A stretch of DNA of 64,000 nt from Pseudomonas lutea (GCF_000759445.1 NZ_JRMB01000001.1:2046001-2110000), one strand, 5' to 3'. Shown: positions 19,301-25,762, counted from the stretch's first letter. The notes: generated from the sequence alone by a model not told the origin. Program-made: numbers and translations.

Positions 19301-21010
19301 GGCAACGCTCGAGATCTTGCCCAGAGCGCTGTTGTCGAGATCGCGCGCGGTGATCGACAGGTTGCCGTTACTGGTGATCAGGCCACCGCCGGCGTTCCAC
19401 AGTTGGCCGGCGTTGAGGGTCAGACCGCCTTGACTCAGCACCTGACCGGCCTGGCGGTTGTCCAGTGTCGACGCTTTGATTTGCGCGCCGTTGGCGGTGA
19501 TCAGGCCTGCGCTGTTCAGCAGTTGCCCGGCAATGTCCGCCGTTAAGGCCGCCGCACTCGATACCTTGCCCTGCTGGCTGTTATCGAGGTTCTGCGCGGT
19601 GATCGACAGATTGCCGTTGCTCGCAATAAGGCCGCCGCTGGCGTTCCAGACCTGAGTGGCCACAAGGGTCAGGCCGCCCTGACTCAGCACGCGACCGGCC
19701 TGGCGATTGTCCAGACTGGCGGCGTTCAGTTGGGTGGCGGCCTGGCCGCTCAGTGTTCCGCCCTGATTATTGACCGACTGGGCAGCGCTGACTTGCAACG
19801 TTCGGCTGGCAACGACGTTACCGGCGTTGCGCACGTCCTGGGCGTTGATCGTCACATCGCCGGTGCCGTTGCGGCTGTTGTCGGCATTGACGCCGGCTTC
19901 GACGATGGCGCTGTTGGTCAGCTGCCCACTGGTGGACAGCCTGATCTGATCACGAGCGGCGACGTTCTGCTGGATGTTCAACGCATCGTGGCCCTGCAGG
20001 TCCACGCTGGCGCCATACACCGGGCCCTGAACCTGGGTGTTCAGGGCCTTGACGCTGACGGTGCCGGTCGCGGCCGCCTGGGCAATGTTCAGCTGGCCGT
20101 TGGCGTCAATCTGGATATCACCGGCGCTGGCGGCGAGATTGCCGGCGACCTTCACGCCGACCCCGGCTTCGGTACCCACCAGACGGATGGCCCCGGCATA
20201 CATGCCACCCAAAGCAGAGCTGTCGATGGCCAGTTGCGGCTTGGTACTGCCGTCATCGGCCAAAGCGGTGGCGGTGAGGCTCTGCGCGTTGACGTCGTTG
20301 CGGCCGGCAATGATGTTGAGCTTGTTGGCGTGTATTTCGGCGTTGATCCTGGCGCTGCGGGTGATGATGTCGAACTGATCGACACCGCCTGCATCCAGAC
20401 CGGCGCCGTCAATGGACACGCCGCCACCTTCAACGCGGAAATGATCAAGACGGCCGTTGTCCAGCACCGGTGTGCCCGTGGTGAGGGTTGCGCGCGGGGT
20501 GTTGATGAACCCGCAGCCGTTGCAACTGATGCCGTACGGGTTGGCGACGATCACGTGCGCGGCCTGCCCGGCCACTTCGGTGTAGCCGTTAAGCTGGCTG
20601 GCATTGGCGCCGGTCACTTCGTTAAGGATGATCGACGCGGCACGGCCATTGAGGTTGGGGTTGCCGACCACAATCCCGCCCAACTGCGTGTTCTGGGTGC
20701 GGGCCGTGGCGTTGTTGAGGATCACGCCCTGAGCGCCGACGTTGTACTGCTGGTACTGGTTGTGAGACAGGCCGCTGGCGTTGGGTGCGGCGATATTGAC
20801 GAGGGGCACGCCGTTGCCCGCCTGGCCCAATGTGGTGTTGGTCGTGCCACTCACGACGATCCCGTCTGCCTGTGCCAGCAGCGGTTGCCAGAACATGGCG
20901 TTGGCCAGTATCAACGCGATCCCGCGCTTGGGCATGCCCCAGAAACGCGGGCGCTCGGTCAGCGCAGCAGAAGGCTGGCGCACGAGGAAATCGAAGTGGC
21001 GAACGTCCAT
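7310..21010 (-). CDS. Giant FHA/CdiA-type two-partner secretion exoprotein with C-terminal ADP-ribosyltransferase-like toxin
   Basis: A 4566-residue TpsA protein counted from the ATG at 21010; a TTG six codons earlier is less likely because homologues begin MDVRxF. Residues 1-40 are an extended signal region ending in LLAQA. The TPS domain follows with NPNL near 117, NPYG near 157 and a CNGC pair just after. Residues about 400-2700 are FHA-type beta-helix repeats, including five near-identical 83-residue units. A Gly/Ser/Val/Thr-rich linker lies near 3330-3380, haemagglutinin repeats near 3540-3880 and a DUF637-like pretoxin region from about 3950, with a VENN-like NATEYNFLG at 4241. The last 115 residues (VGRWMSPDEL, GGGGQTF, GSVYVEFDVP) resemble ART-fold toxins such as TreTu, with Arg4466 and Glu4514 as candidate catalytic residues. 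It is secreted by the TpsB encoded 21 bases upstream and probably acts in contact-dependent inhibition. Confidence 0.93.
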   Translation of the reverse strand: MDVRHFDFLVRQPSAALTERPRFWGMPKRGIALILANAMFWQPLLAQADGIVVSGTTNTTLGQAGNGVPLVNIAAPNASGLSHNQYQQYNVGAQGVILNNATARTQNTQLGGIVVGNPNLNGRAASIILNEVTGANASQLNGYTEVAGQAAHVIVANPYGISCNGCGFINTPRATLTTGTPVLDNGRLDHFRVEGGGVSIDGAGLDAGGVDQFDIITRSARINAEIHANKLNIIAGRNDVNAQSLTATALADDGSTKPQLAIDSSALGGMYAGAIRLVGTEAGVGVKVAGNLAASAGDIQIDANGQLNIAQAAATGTVSVKALNTQVQGPVYGASVDLQGHDALNIQQNVAARDQIRLSTSGQLTNSAIVEAGVNADNSRNGTGDVTINAQDVRNAGNVVASRTLQVSAAQSVNNQGGTLSGQAATQLNAASLDNRQAGRVLSQGGLTLVATQVWNASGGLIASNGNLSITAQNLDNSQQGKVSSAAALTADIAGQLLNSAGLITANGAQIKASTLDNRQAGQVLSQGGLTLNAGQLWNAGGGLITSNGNLSITARDLDNSALGKISSVAALSADISGQLLNSAGLITANGVQINTATLDNHEGGQVLSQGILSIAANQLKNASGGAVTSNGDLLITAQNLDNSQQGKVSSLAALTANISGPLLNNGGGLITGSGVQINTTMLDNRQAGQVLSLGSLTIAAPQVWNASGGLISSNGNLSITARDLDNSTLGKISSVAALSADISGQLLNQAGVITSNGAQIKAASLDNRQAGQVLSQGDLSIAASQLWNASGGLITSNGNLAITAQTFDNSQKGKVSSVGALSADIAGQLLNGSGTVTANGSTRINAASVDNRGGELTSVSDLSLQSGAADNSNGGRMAGAGVTVNTAAFNNRNGTLTSTGALLLTAQQVDNSDAGRIASAKALTASVTGLDQHNGGHLYSNGDVSLDLHGGLLNNQGGVITAPGQLLLKNLTRVDNRSGEISSLNAFALEADDLQNDDGSLISKQSLLLTVNRELSNVRGLISGKGIDLHAGTLLNDDGSVSSDAALNVVVDAALSNQNGELSAAQIGTVTAASLNNAGGQITADERLTVGVSGAINSQGGTLGAADSVTLTASSLDNSQSGTVVSDGDVTLTLIGALNNQAGGSIQSKGALALQSLSLDNRGGVVSTQNALTLRSATVDNRGGSMRANKDMQLFIDALDNSQQGLISGKGGIAFFGQQLNNQNGLLSAAGLLQVQADRVRNGAGRIASQSDLVANVGDLAQQGGEFVAQGNLTLTGNTLDNSGAGLVGATKALKLSVGNVNNRGGELSSQQDVTITGQQLDNSDAGKVIAGTALQLNVDRLINRAKGMLFGDTLHLTGSTLDNSAGTLASQNGLAVDLGGALLNDAGLLSSEAALSLKAASLSNAAGSVSSAGALTITSAGAINNQHGSITTDSELTLASASLDNRNKGALSGKTGAVVTTGAFDNSHGGQLTSADTLTLTAEQVTNQDGARIAATKTVTASVTGLDQQGGELFSNGALTLDLNHGQLNNQNGLINSPGALLLKNLAGVNNQNGEISSTQAFTFSADSLDNSSGKLLSDKALIVRVAQALDNVKGVISAASLDANSDSLDNTDGLLSSQGAFNLTVSNALNNHNATLVADGKLTLNAASVDNGLGQIASKQDLIANIGGLQQQGGQLIALGALNLTGASLDNRQDGLVSANGVMTLNVDSIDNRGGELSSQDNISITGQRLDNSDAGRVIGQKSLTLTVDQLLNRNSGVLSGKSLLTVTGTQLDNSGGNLASEQNIDVDLSGALLNSQGLIDSEGTLNVRSAALTNDAGSLSSAGALTVNSSGAIGNQGGKLVTDGALTLNSSSLDNSQSGSISGKGALSLHTGDFTNSQNGRVSSASTLEMVAAQVSNRDGGSIGSNGALSASVSGLDQQGGMLFSNTDLTLDLNHGQLNNQSGLINAPGVLLLKNLAGVNNQKGEISSTQGFTFSADSLDNSNGKLLSNQPLIVRVAQALTNVKGMIAAASLNIDAGSLDNSAGTLTSRSDFGLNVHGLLTNQSNGLINATGALDATAVDLDNRGGLLLAGTDLTLHSGSLDNRTSGLINSKGTLHLNAASLDSSDGGEVSAKGDVTLALNSLTQNGGRLLGDGAVTLDLNGGDLNNQRGLVTAKGALTVNRLRDFNNQAGEMSSAQSFTLTGRTLDNSSGRLISNQNLALNASTLVNQAGLISGWEGLSVNGATLDNRNSGTLSSRSGDVGVNLTGALLNGNAGALVSQKGLNVRAASVDNRGGILSSGGGQTFNVGGVLDNSQNGLIDSGAALTINAAKLGNAAGTVNAQQNISFTGTDLDNSAGTVAGNAAVTLDLLGTLTNTGGKLASAGNLLIQRAAQINNQGGQLASQRALTLTTGGLDNSNRGTVAANDQFQVNASGAVQNNNDGLIYSKNANLALQAASLANASGTLQSQGALDLTVNGNIDGQNGRIIAQAGNLNLTANNVDNRGGVLSSLQSAFVARITGVLKNGYDTNRQGGITQAQSLDIRALAGIDNYGGRVSAQSGDALIYTGGGNFDNRNGGLYARQRINVTGNNFDNSGDNDGQIAGQQIDLSLAGALNNRLGIIESDSTLNISAASLDNQTGKLRALGTSGLTNLQISGLFDNRNGALETANTDLAVGVGSLLNGGGSILHVGSGNFGVSTDNVMNAGGSLVTRGVLTLNADTWTNSSVLQAGTLNVNVNNFTQTAAGQLLASNAFVGTGGNWINDGLIASDGAMNVSLSGGYSGNGRLTSLGTLGLSANRLDLNAPTSIAGGGRTDINVAGAVNNFGRLTSSADLFVTAGSVTNYGTLGAGQSLTITTPSLNNNQGLIFSGANMQLNTGTLTNTKGDFYSLRDLSIGGYGTARAGQVSNVSGSMESGRTFTINATAFENRTEGSGGAQDFAVGRTLVSGFIAVQCVDCSGDHYSVNYIARETFDAGQDNDTSASALMTSGGNFNFTGGSFLNSKSTVSAVGNISIQADNVKNIGAVSGTVERTRTFFHGGSTDGTVRRFLPTIDAFNQRDNPDFPKIYYVAPSGELRLAVVTYKTGREPGHDGGTVKVTSITDAITGAAVTNTLTGYGFGSKPVSQYDPANLLQLPTEITAMTLVSDVEVAKDGTGNAGRSAVIQAGGNVAITATKDLQNSVIHEDYASAGGTNKVADTHANGTGQTVVVRLNAQLPPDLAQRQVDPTALPGFSLPTGQNGLFRLSGQGGSNAAVAAPTAAPQSWTMTGASISSAQRDQALPVGQGSSLQIASANQALGTSRQLGDSTRNASGINANASAFDLSAPGDTGNGGFSVPSHQPGSGGIAAVDQVAGVASVSGVRGVAGVSGSTGVAGPADVTGSSGTRGSTGTFGTGTGASAIATSHSATAQTVARVQGLPSTAATPNTGKYLIETNPVLTDLKQFMSSDYLLAGLGYNPDESAKRLGDGLYEQRLVQQAVTSRTGQAFIDGQTSNEDQFKYLMNNAIASKDQLNLSVGVSLTSQQVAALTHDIVWLEEREVNGENVLVPVLYLAQADGRLAPNGALIAGKDVTLIAGQNLDNVGTLKATHNLSATAGNDLVNSGLISAGNRLDLLAGNDVTNKAGGIIAGRDVTVTAIGGDVTNERSVTSLDSDVRGELHKEYADNAARIEAANDLNVSAGRDINNIGSALQSGRDMALNAGRDVNTASTQLTDSLVLNRKHTSSDITQIGSTVSAGRDLSVQAGRDINAIASQIDAKRDIAMAATEDVTISSAADEEHSYSKSKKVKKQEDHVSQVQTEITAGGSVAVSAGQNLAVTSSRIAANDEAYLAAGNKLEILAAQDNDYSLYDMKKKGHFGAKKTKHDEVTQVTNISSEITSGGNLVLVSSGDQTYQVAKLNSGKDLTINSGGAINFEGVKDLHQENHSKSNSSLAWNSMSGKGKTDETLRQSELIAKGNLVVDAVDGLHIDVKQVNRQTVSQAIDAMVKADPDLAWLKDAEKRGDVDWNLVKEAHDSFKYSNSGLGAGAQLVLAIALAVALGPAGLGLATTDAAFVASLANTGINSAISNKGNIGAAFKDTFSGSSLKNATVAALTAEVGQTFNFDPTVLNANTVIAAGETALANAFITTVLQGGNLGKNFLGALAGEGVTIAGATLANNISGSSFAGGKITKVGLHAMLGGLLSMAQGGDFATGALAAGGDEALVEAVASVVAPNTLSGTATPEQQKAESAKLLGVSQLIGVLAAAATGGKLNVGAAVAANATEYNFLGPVSQARRDADREAMKNGTATAEQKAEFVSAWQNDQRSDYLFDKLHNNQTLTNAEREELNNDFKSYLDEMAGQVGIQAAQDALSGLQQNGVYKTYDYPFAGTADQKAAWTAANSQTVKDFFQTQVRGASEDEHLYNGIGHSAQIAAAQEDDARIGQLAFLLEEEMAIKIAIAAKVFADGVGAAGAAEGALLSGVKATVSSPLKLGETKVVNDVSMTRVGRWMSPDELAQMRNTKKVVQGGGGQTFISTNGVADFKGPAPKGSVYVEFDVPANSLLQGGKDGWFKMIGPDAGKSQQFLLNKQGGEYLPAIKNIEILDKK
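10860..11020 (-). other. Low-complexity Gly/Ser/Val/Thr linker in the exoprotein
   Basis: This stretch encodes a run of short repeats such as VSGVRGVAGVSGSTGVAG and GSSGTRGSTGTFGTGTG, quite unlike the beta-helix repeats before it and the haemagglutinin repeats after it. It marks a flexible or collagen-like hinge about 1.2 kilo-residues before the toxin, close to where CdiA proteins switch from the extracellular stalk to the part held back in the periplasm; that functional link is inference. Confidence 0.6.
18460..19720 (-). repeat. Five tandem repeats of about 249 bases inside the exoprotein gene
   Basis: The exoprotein gene contains five consecutive units of 83-84 codons. Each starts with LDNRQAGxVLSQG and contains WNASGGLITSNGNLSIT, DNSxxGKxSS and GQLLN. 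At DNA level the unit starts recur at about 18712, 18963, 19214, 19463 and 19713. Their high identity implies recent amplification or gene conversion within the beta-helix shaft. Copy number may differ between strains and may be misassembled in short-read data. Confidence 0.85.
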
Positions 21011-21031
21011 GTCAGGTATCTCGGTCAAACG

Positions 21032-22732
21032 TTAGAGAAAAAAGTCCATGCGGAAATAGATCGGCGACTCGCGCTCGATCAGGTCGCCGGGACGCTCCAG
21101 AGAGTGGGCAAAGGTGACGGTCGCGGCGACGTGCTGACCCCGTGCGAACAACTCGATGGAGTTGCTGGACAAGCGCCCATGGGTGTCGCCGTTGTATCGG
21201 TCGTTGGAGATCACGCCCTGGTCATACGCGGCGGCCGTGCCGTAATCGGTGAACGCGGGGCGCAGCCAGTCCAGAGTGACGGGCCGGGTCAGGCGCAGTT
21301 CGTTGCGCCAATAGCCGCCGCTGTCGCCCGCGAGCAGTTGGTCCTTGTAGCCGCGCACCGACGATGACCCGCCCAGGCTCATGCGCTGAGCGCTGAACAG
21401 CACGTCTTCGCTGCGCTGTCCGGTGGCGAGGCTGGTGAAGGTGAAACTTTCATTCCACAGCTTGAACGGTTGCAGATAACTCACGGTGCCGGTGTATTTG
21501 CGATAGCGCGCGTTCGCTTCGCCCGGCCCCGGGTGGTTGTTGGCCTGAGCGCCGAACGCACTGATGCCCTGCTGCATCCCCAGATCAATGTTGAGAAACG
21601 CCGAGCCCACGCGCCGCCCGTGGTTGATGCCGTACTGCGCTTCGCTGATGCGGTTGCTGCTCTGCGCCAGTCGGCTGTCTTCGATGTAATTGTTGGAGCG
21701 CAGGTTGGACACGCCCACATTCAGCGAAGTCTTGCTCACCGCGTCACGGTAGATCACCCGCTCTGCACGCAACTGGTGGGTCTGGCTGTCGCCGGTCTGC
21801 TTGAAATTGAAGCCGTTGGCTTGCGCCTGGGAGCGGTAATCGCTTTCGCTGTAGCTGTAAGCGAAGGTCCACCAGCCCCACGGCAGGTTATAGGCCAGCC
21901 CGGCGTTGTGTGAGGTGTGCTGATGGTCGGTCATCGCGTCATGGCCGCCGCGCAGGCTCAACTGATCGGCAAGCCCCAGCGGGCTGTCCCATTCAAACCC
22001 TGTGCCCCACATTTGCTCGCCGGTGCTGCGCTGGCCATCGTTGTTGCGCGACAAACTGACCCGCCACGGTTTTTGCGGGCTGTTCTTGACCAGCACGTCG
22101 CTGCCGCCGACTTCCTGACCTGGCGTCAGCTCCATTTGCGCCTGATTGGACGGCAGACGATTGAGCTGATCGACCATCTGCTCGATCTCCCGCAGGTTGA
22201 CCAACTGCCCTTCCCGCCCCGGAAAAGCCATCGCCAGCTCGCGCTCGCTCAGGCCGCTGTCGGCAGCACTGCGCAGTTTTTCCAGCTGGCCCTCGACCAC
22301 TAACACTTGCAACTGGCCCTTCGACAGATCCTGCTGCGGCAGGTAGGCACGGCTGGTCACCCATCCTTTCTCGATGTAGAGGTTGGTGATGGTCTTGAGC
22401 AATTCGTTGAGTTGGGACACGCCCATGCACGTGCCCAGATAAGGCTGGGTCAGGCGCTGCCGCTCGGAATCGGACAACGATGCAGCACCTTTGAGCTCGA
22501 TCGTAGTGATGGTGAAGCAACGCGAGTCGACAGGGGCAGCCGGCGCGACAGGTGCGGCTTGCTTGCCGGGCAGGCTCTTGAGGTCCTCGAGGCGACGTTG
22601 CTGGTCTTGAAGCAGTTGCTCCTGACGGTCGCGTAGCAAATCCTGATCGCCCGGGTTTGGGGCAGCGCGGGCGGTAAGCGGCGTTGCAGCGAGCAGCACA
22701 AGCAGCGCAACCCGGGAGGTGGAGAGGTCCAC
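21032..22732 (-). CDS. Two-partner secretion outer-membrane transporter (TpsB; ShlB/FhaC/HecB family)
   Basis: A 566-residue Omp85-superfamily transporter that exports the adjacent exoprotein across the outer membrane. A signal peptide (LVLLAATPLTARAA) precedes a coiled, Gln/Arg-rich linker (RDRQEQLLQDQQRRLEDL). Two POTRA-like domains follow, the first starting CFTITTIELKGAASL. The C-terminal 16-strand barrel contains the signature SVRGYKDQLLAGDSGGYWRN and ends in a beta-signal with terminal Leu after FRMDFF. I chose the GTG at 22732 because AAGGA sits six bases before it and the resulting N-terminus fits a normal signal peptide; the ATG at 22753 lacks a ribosome site. The exoprotein gene follows after 21 bases, so the two form an operon. 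Confidence 0.92.
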   Translation of the reverse strand: MDLSTSRVALLVLLAATPLTARAAPNPGDQDLLRDRQEQLLQDQQRRLEDLKSLPGKQAAPVAPAAPVDSRCFTITTIELKGAASLSDSERQRLTQPYLGTCMGVSQLNELLKTITNLYIEKGWVTSRAYLPQQDLSKGQLQVLVVEGQLEKLRSAADSGLSERELAMAFPGREGQLVNLREIEQMVDQLNRLPSNQAQMELTPGQEVGGSDVLVKNSPQKPWRVSLSRNNDGQRSTGEQMWGTGFEWDSPLGLADQLSLRGGHDAMTDHQHTSHNAGLAYNLPWGWWTFAYSYSESDYRSQAQANGFNFKQTGDSQTHQLRAERVIYRDAVSKTSLNVGVSNLRSNNYIEDSRLAQSSNRISEAQYGINHGRRVGSAFLNIDLGMQQGISAFGAQANNHPGPGEANARYRKYTGTVSYLQPFKLWNESFTFTSLATGQRSEDVLFSAQRMSLGGSSSVRGYKDQLLAGDSGGYWRNELRLTRPVTLDWLRPAFTDYGTAAAYDQGVISNDRYNGDTHGRLSSNSIELFARGQHVAATVTFAHSLERPGDLIERESPIYFRMDFFL

Positions 22733-22761
22733 GAAGCATCCTTGCAATAGCATAGTGATAT

Positions 22762-22806
22762 CAAATGACGGCGCGATGGTAATTAGTCATTAGAATGACG
22801 TCAATA
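22762..22806 (-). promoter_or_regulatory. Predicted promoter and operator of the two-partner secretion operon
   Basis: On the minus strand, TTGACG (22804-22799) and TACCAT (22781-22776) are spaced 17 bases and could form a sigma70 promoter. A perfect palindrome GTCATT-AG-AATGAC occupies 22786-22799 in the spacer. A further AATGAC half-site lies at 22764-22769, exactly 30 bases (about three helical turns) from the one at 22794. The arrangement looks like a repressor or regulator site; the protein binding it is unknown. Confidence 0.45.
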
Positions 22807-22887
22807 AGCCGACTAGATGTTTCTGAAAGTTTCATGTTTGAACGAAGCGTCGCTGATGCAACGTGTCGTTCAATGAGGGAGATGAGG

Positions 22888-22947
22888 ATGAAGCGCCGCG
22901 AGGCAAGTTTCTGCCGGGCGCTTCTGAAGAAGGTGCGTGAAAAATAA
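22888..22947 (+). CDS. Possible small basic peptide
   Basis: A 19-codon frame (MKRREASFCRALLKKVREK) with an AGGGAG ribosome site six bases upstream (22876-22881). It lies in the gap between the secretion operon and the Lrp-type regulator, on the opposite strand. It is short, strongly basic and could be chance; an imperfect hairpin (GAAGCGCC pairing with GGCGCTTC) spans the same bases. Reported because of the ribosome site, with low confidence. Confidence 0.2.
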   Translation: MKRREASFCRALLKKVREK

Positions 22948-22990
22948 ACACTGGGACGTCGAGATTGCCTACAAAACGCCTGAAGTCATG

Positions 22991-23479
22991 TCAGTGCCGC
23001 AGCAACTTGCGCAACGGCACTCCATCCTTGAGCACAGGCGATTTGATCACGATGTAGCTGAAGTACTTCGAGATGCCTATGTTTTTGTCGAGCAGGCTTT
23101 CCACTACCTCCTGATAGTGCTGAATGCTGCGCGTCATAAAGCGCACCAGGTAGTCGTAGCCGCCGCTAATGAGGTGGCATTCGAGGACTTCGTCAACCAG
23201 GCGGATGTTGGATTCGAACTTGGCGAAGTCTTCGCGCTTGTGGTCACTGAGGGTGATTTCGGTAAAGACGGTGACCGAGTCGGTGATCTTGGCCAGGTTC
23301 AGATGCGCTTTGTAGCTGGAGATATAACCGGCCGATTCAAGCCGTTTGACCCGTTGCAGGCACGGGCTGGCAGACAGACCGACAGCATCGGCAAGGCTGA
23401 CGTTGGTCATCCGGCCGTCCTTCTGCAGTTCGACCAGGATGCTGATGTCGATCCGATCCAGTTTTACGAGCCCTTCCAT
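22991..23479 (-). CDS. Lrp/AsnC-family transcriptional regulator
   Basis: A 162-residue regulator of the usual Lrp/AsnC length. The N-terminal winged helix-turn-helix reads LDRIDISILVELQKDGRMTN and LADAVGLSASPCLQRVKRLE; the C-terminal RAM ligand-binding domain includes EVLECHLISGGYDYLVRF. The ATG at 23479 has AGAGG at suitable distance; the much longer frame upstream is a shadow of the HAD gene. Such regulators respond to amino acids. Its place at the downstream end of the catabolic island (44 bases behind the HAD gene) suggests that it controls these genes, like BkdR or DoeX for their operons; this is inference. Confidence 0.93.
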   Translation of the reverse strand: MEGLVKLDRIDISILVELQKDGRMTNVSLADAVGLSASPCLQRVKRLESAGYISSYKAHLNLAKITDSVTVFTEITLSDHKREDFAKFESNIRLVDEVLECHLISGGYDYLVRFMTRSIQHYQEVVESLLDKNIGISKYFSYIVIKSPVLKDGVPLRKLLRH

Positions 23480-23523
23480 CACGTACCTCTTGACTGCCGT
23501 TGTAAGACAATCTTCTAGCAAAA

Positions 23524-24198
23524 TCAGCGCCGTAAAGACAGCTGATGCTGCGCCACCAGATCGGCCATGCTGTTGATGCAGTACTCGGCCGCACACGGCG
23601 ATGGCTGACGCGCCCGGTGGCGGCCGATCAAGCAGCGGTCCAGCGCGGCGAAGGGCTCGACCGACGGTCGGGTCACGTGCAGGACCGGTTGCACCTGATC
23701 GCCCTGATCGATGAGCCATTGCGGACCTTCGGCCAGGGAAATGAAATCTTCCGGTGCAATTCCCAGTCGCTCGCACAGAAGGTCGCGGTCCTCGGCATCG
23801 CGGTCGCCGCGTACCAGCAGTCGATAAAACTTGCGCAGATACAGCATTGCGCCCGGCGCGTCTTCGAACAGTGACCAGTTGCCCGCCGAACGGGCGAAGC
23901 TCATGCCCTCCTCCCAACTGGCGTGCAAGCCCCACTTTTCGGCGAGCTGGCGATGGGCGAAACACAACATGCCACTGAAGCCCAGCTCGGCGAAACGGGG
24001 ATAAAGGGTGGCGATGACGGCGTTGAATTCTTCCAGTACCTGGTCTTTGGCCGGTCGACCGCCACGGCTGTCGAGCAGCGGGTGCAGCGCGGCCCAGACG
24101 CCCGAATCGCGATCCACCAGCACTTCGTCGCAATCAATAACCAGCGCTCTGTACTCTGTTAGCCCAATTCCGGTCAGCCCCAATTCTGTCAGCCCCAT
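23524..24198 (-). CDS. HAD-superfamily hydrolase
   Basis: A 224-residue haloacid-dehalogenase-superfamily protein. Motif I is VIDCDEVLVD with nucleophile and acid Asp near residues 21 and 23. A helical cap follows with GMLCFAHRQLAEKWGLHASW, and motif III-like and motif IV-like regions are less clear. The start at 24198 has AGGAGG ten bases upstream. An unusual short triplication (GLTELGLTGIGLTEY) forms the N-terminus before the Rossmann core. It lies between the aminotransferase (46-base gap) and the Lrp regulator and is probably co-transcribed with both. A phosphatase role is typical of the superfamily, the substrate unknown. Confidence 0.82.
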   Translation of the reverse strand: MGLTELGLTGIGLTEYRALVIDCDEVLVDRDSGVWAALHPLLDSRGGRPAKDQVLEEFNAVIATLYPRFAELGFSGMLCFAHRQLAEKWGLHASWEEGMSFARSAGNWSLFEDAPGAMLYLRKFYRLLVRGDRDAEDRDLLCERLGIAPEDFISLAEGPQWLIDQGDQVQPVLHVTRPSVEPFAALDRCLIGRHRARQPSPCAAEYCINSMADLVAQHQLSLRR

Positions 24199-24244
24199 GT
24201 GGATCAAACCTCCTGGACGCATCTGGCCCGTTGCGGGCAAAGCG

Positions 24245-25549
24245 CTACTTCGAATTCGAGTTCAAGACCCGTGCCAAGGCGGCGTCGAGGATCTGTAGGG
24301 CTTCGTCGACTTGGGCTTCGGTGGTCACCAGCGGCGCAAGGAAGCGCAGCACGTTGCGGTAGACGCCGCATTTGATGACCAGCAAACCGCCGGCGCGGGC
24401 CTCGTCGATCACCCGTGCATTAAGGTCGGCATCCGGGGTGCGCGCGGCATCATCCTTGATCAGTTCGATCGCCAGCATGAAGCCGGTGCCGCGTACATCG
24501 CCGATGCGCGGATAACGCGCTTGCAGGCCGAGCAGGCCCTGGCGCAGGCGTTCGCCCAGGAGTTGGCTGCGCGCCAGCAGTTGTTCTTCTTCAAACGCAT
24601 CGATCACCGCCAGACCTGCCGCGCAGGCCAGCGCGTTGCCGCCGTAGGTTCCGCCCAAGCCGCCGGGCAGTGGCGCGTCCATGATGTGTGCCTTGCCGAC
24701 TACCGCCGACAACGGCAAACCACCGGCAAGGCTTTTGGCCACGGTGACGAGATCAGGCTGAATGCCAGAGTGCTGGTAGCCGAACCAAGTGCCGGTGCGG
24801 CCGAAGCCGGTCTGGATTTCGTCGAGGATCAACACGATGCCGTGCTTGTCGGCCAAGGCGCGCAGGGCCTGGAGAAACTCCGGCGGCGCGGTGAGGAAGC
24901 CGCCGTCGCCCTGCACCGGTTCAATCAAGATGGCGGCGACGCGGTCCGGTGCCACTTGGGTAGCGAGCAATTCGTTCAGGGCATTGATTGCGTCAACACT
25001 GCTAACGCCGCGATACGCGTTCGGATACGGCGTATGGAACACCTCCGGCGCAAACGGCCCGAAGTTTTGCTTGTACGGTTGGCTCATGCCGGTCAGCGTG
25101 GTGCCGAGCAAAGTGCGTCCATGGAAGCCGCCACGAAAGGCGATAACCGCCGAACGATTGGTGTGGGCGCGGGCAATTTTCACCGCGTTTTCCACCGCTT
25201 CAGCGCCGGAGGTGAAGAATGCGGCCTTGTAGGCTTCCTGCCCGCCGATCATCTCGCACAGGCGCTGGGCCAAATCGAGATAAGGCGTGTAAGCCGCCAC
25301 CTGAAAACAGGCGTGGGAAACTTTTTGCAATTGCGCCTGCACCGCCGCGACCACTTTCGGATGGTTATGGCCAATGTTGAGCACGCCGATGCCGCCGACA
25401 AAGTCCAGGTAGCGCTTGCCATCCACGTCCCACAACTCGGTACCCTGGGCGCGGTCGATCACCAGCGGGTGCGCGGTCACCAGGCCACGGGGCACAAACT
25501 GCTCGCGCTGACGGAGCAAATGAGGGGTTTCGTCGACTTTGCTGTTCAT
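24245..25549 (-). CDS. Class III aminotransferase, 4-aminobutyrate aminotransferase-like
   Basis: A 434-residue PLP enzyme close in layout to GabT. Visible features are [37 protein letters not shown] (PLP phosphate binding), [23 protein letters not shown] (the Asp that binds the pyridine nitrogen) and the Schiff-base lysine in [15 protein letters not shown]. It would transfer the terminal amino group of an omega-amino acid such as GABA to 2-oxoglutarate. The start at 25549 (MNSKVDE) has GGGA six bases before it; the ATG at 25561 has none. It fits with the semialdehyde dehydrogenase encoded upstream in the same island. The true substrate may differ from GABA. Confidence 0.9.
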   Translation of the reverse strand: MNSKVDETPHLLRQREQFVPRGLVTAHPLVIDRAQGTELWDVDGKRYLDFVGGIGVLNIGHNHPKVVAAVQAQLQKVSHACFQVAAYTPYLDLAQRLCEMIGGQEAYKAAFFTSGAEAVENAVKIARAHTNRSAVIAFRGGFHGRTLLGTTLTGMSQPYKQNFGPFAPEVFHTPYPNAYRGVSSVDAINALNELLATQVAPDRVAAILIEPVQGDGGFLTAPPEFLQALRALADKHGIVLILDEIQTGFGRTGTWFGYQHSGIQPDLVTVAKSLAGGLPLSAVVGKAHIMDAPLPGGLGGTYGGNALACAAGLAVIDAFEEEQLLARSQLLGERLRQGLLGLQARYPRIGDVRGTGFMLAIELIKDDAARTPDADLNARVIDEARAGGLLVIKCGVYRNVLRFLAPLVTTEAQVDEALQILDAALARVLNSNSK

Positions 25550-25762
25550 GGCATTTCCCATCGTGAGTCCGGCAACCGGGAGGCGGTTGCGATGCTGTCA
25601 GGTTACGGCGTGCGGGCAACGCACTTAGCCGAACTTGGCCCGTGAGACATTCGGATCAACTGTTTTGGCCCCGGCTTTCGACAGATCCTGCGTCGGGCTT
25701 GGGGGATGATGGTGCTTGCTCACATCAACCTCCCTTCCGCCTCTCTTTAGCAGGAAATGCCC
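25550..25762. promoter_or_regulatory. Divergent intergenic region between aminotransferase and ghrA-like gene
   Basis: A 213-base gap between divergent genes that should contain both promoters. The aminotransferase side has the GGGA ribosome site and the ghrA side AGGAA at 25752-25756. No clear operator is recognised; the Lrp-type regulator encoded nearby is a candidate binder by analogy only. Confidence 0.4.

Noticed and set aside
22894..22930. The hairpin near 22.9 kb as a terminator
   Set aside because: The stem is imperfect and no T run follows on either strand.
24311..25645. A 444-codon plus-strand frame opposite the aminotransferase
   Set aside because: The minus-strand frame has a complete class III aminotransferase with catalytic lysine; the opposite frame shows no motifs.
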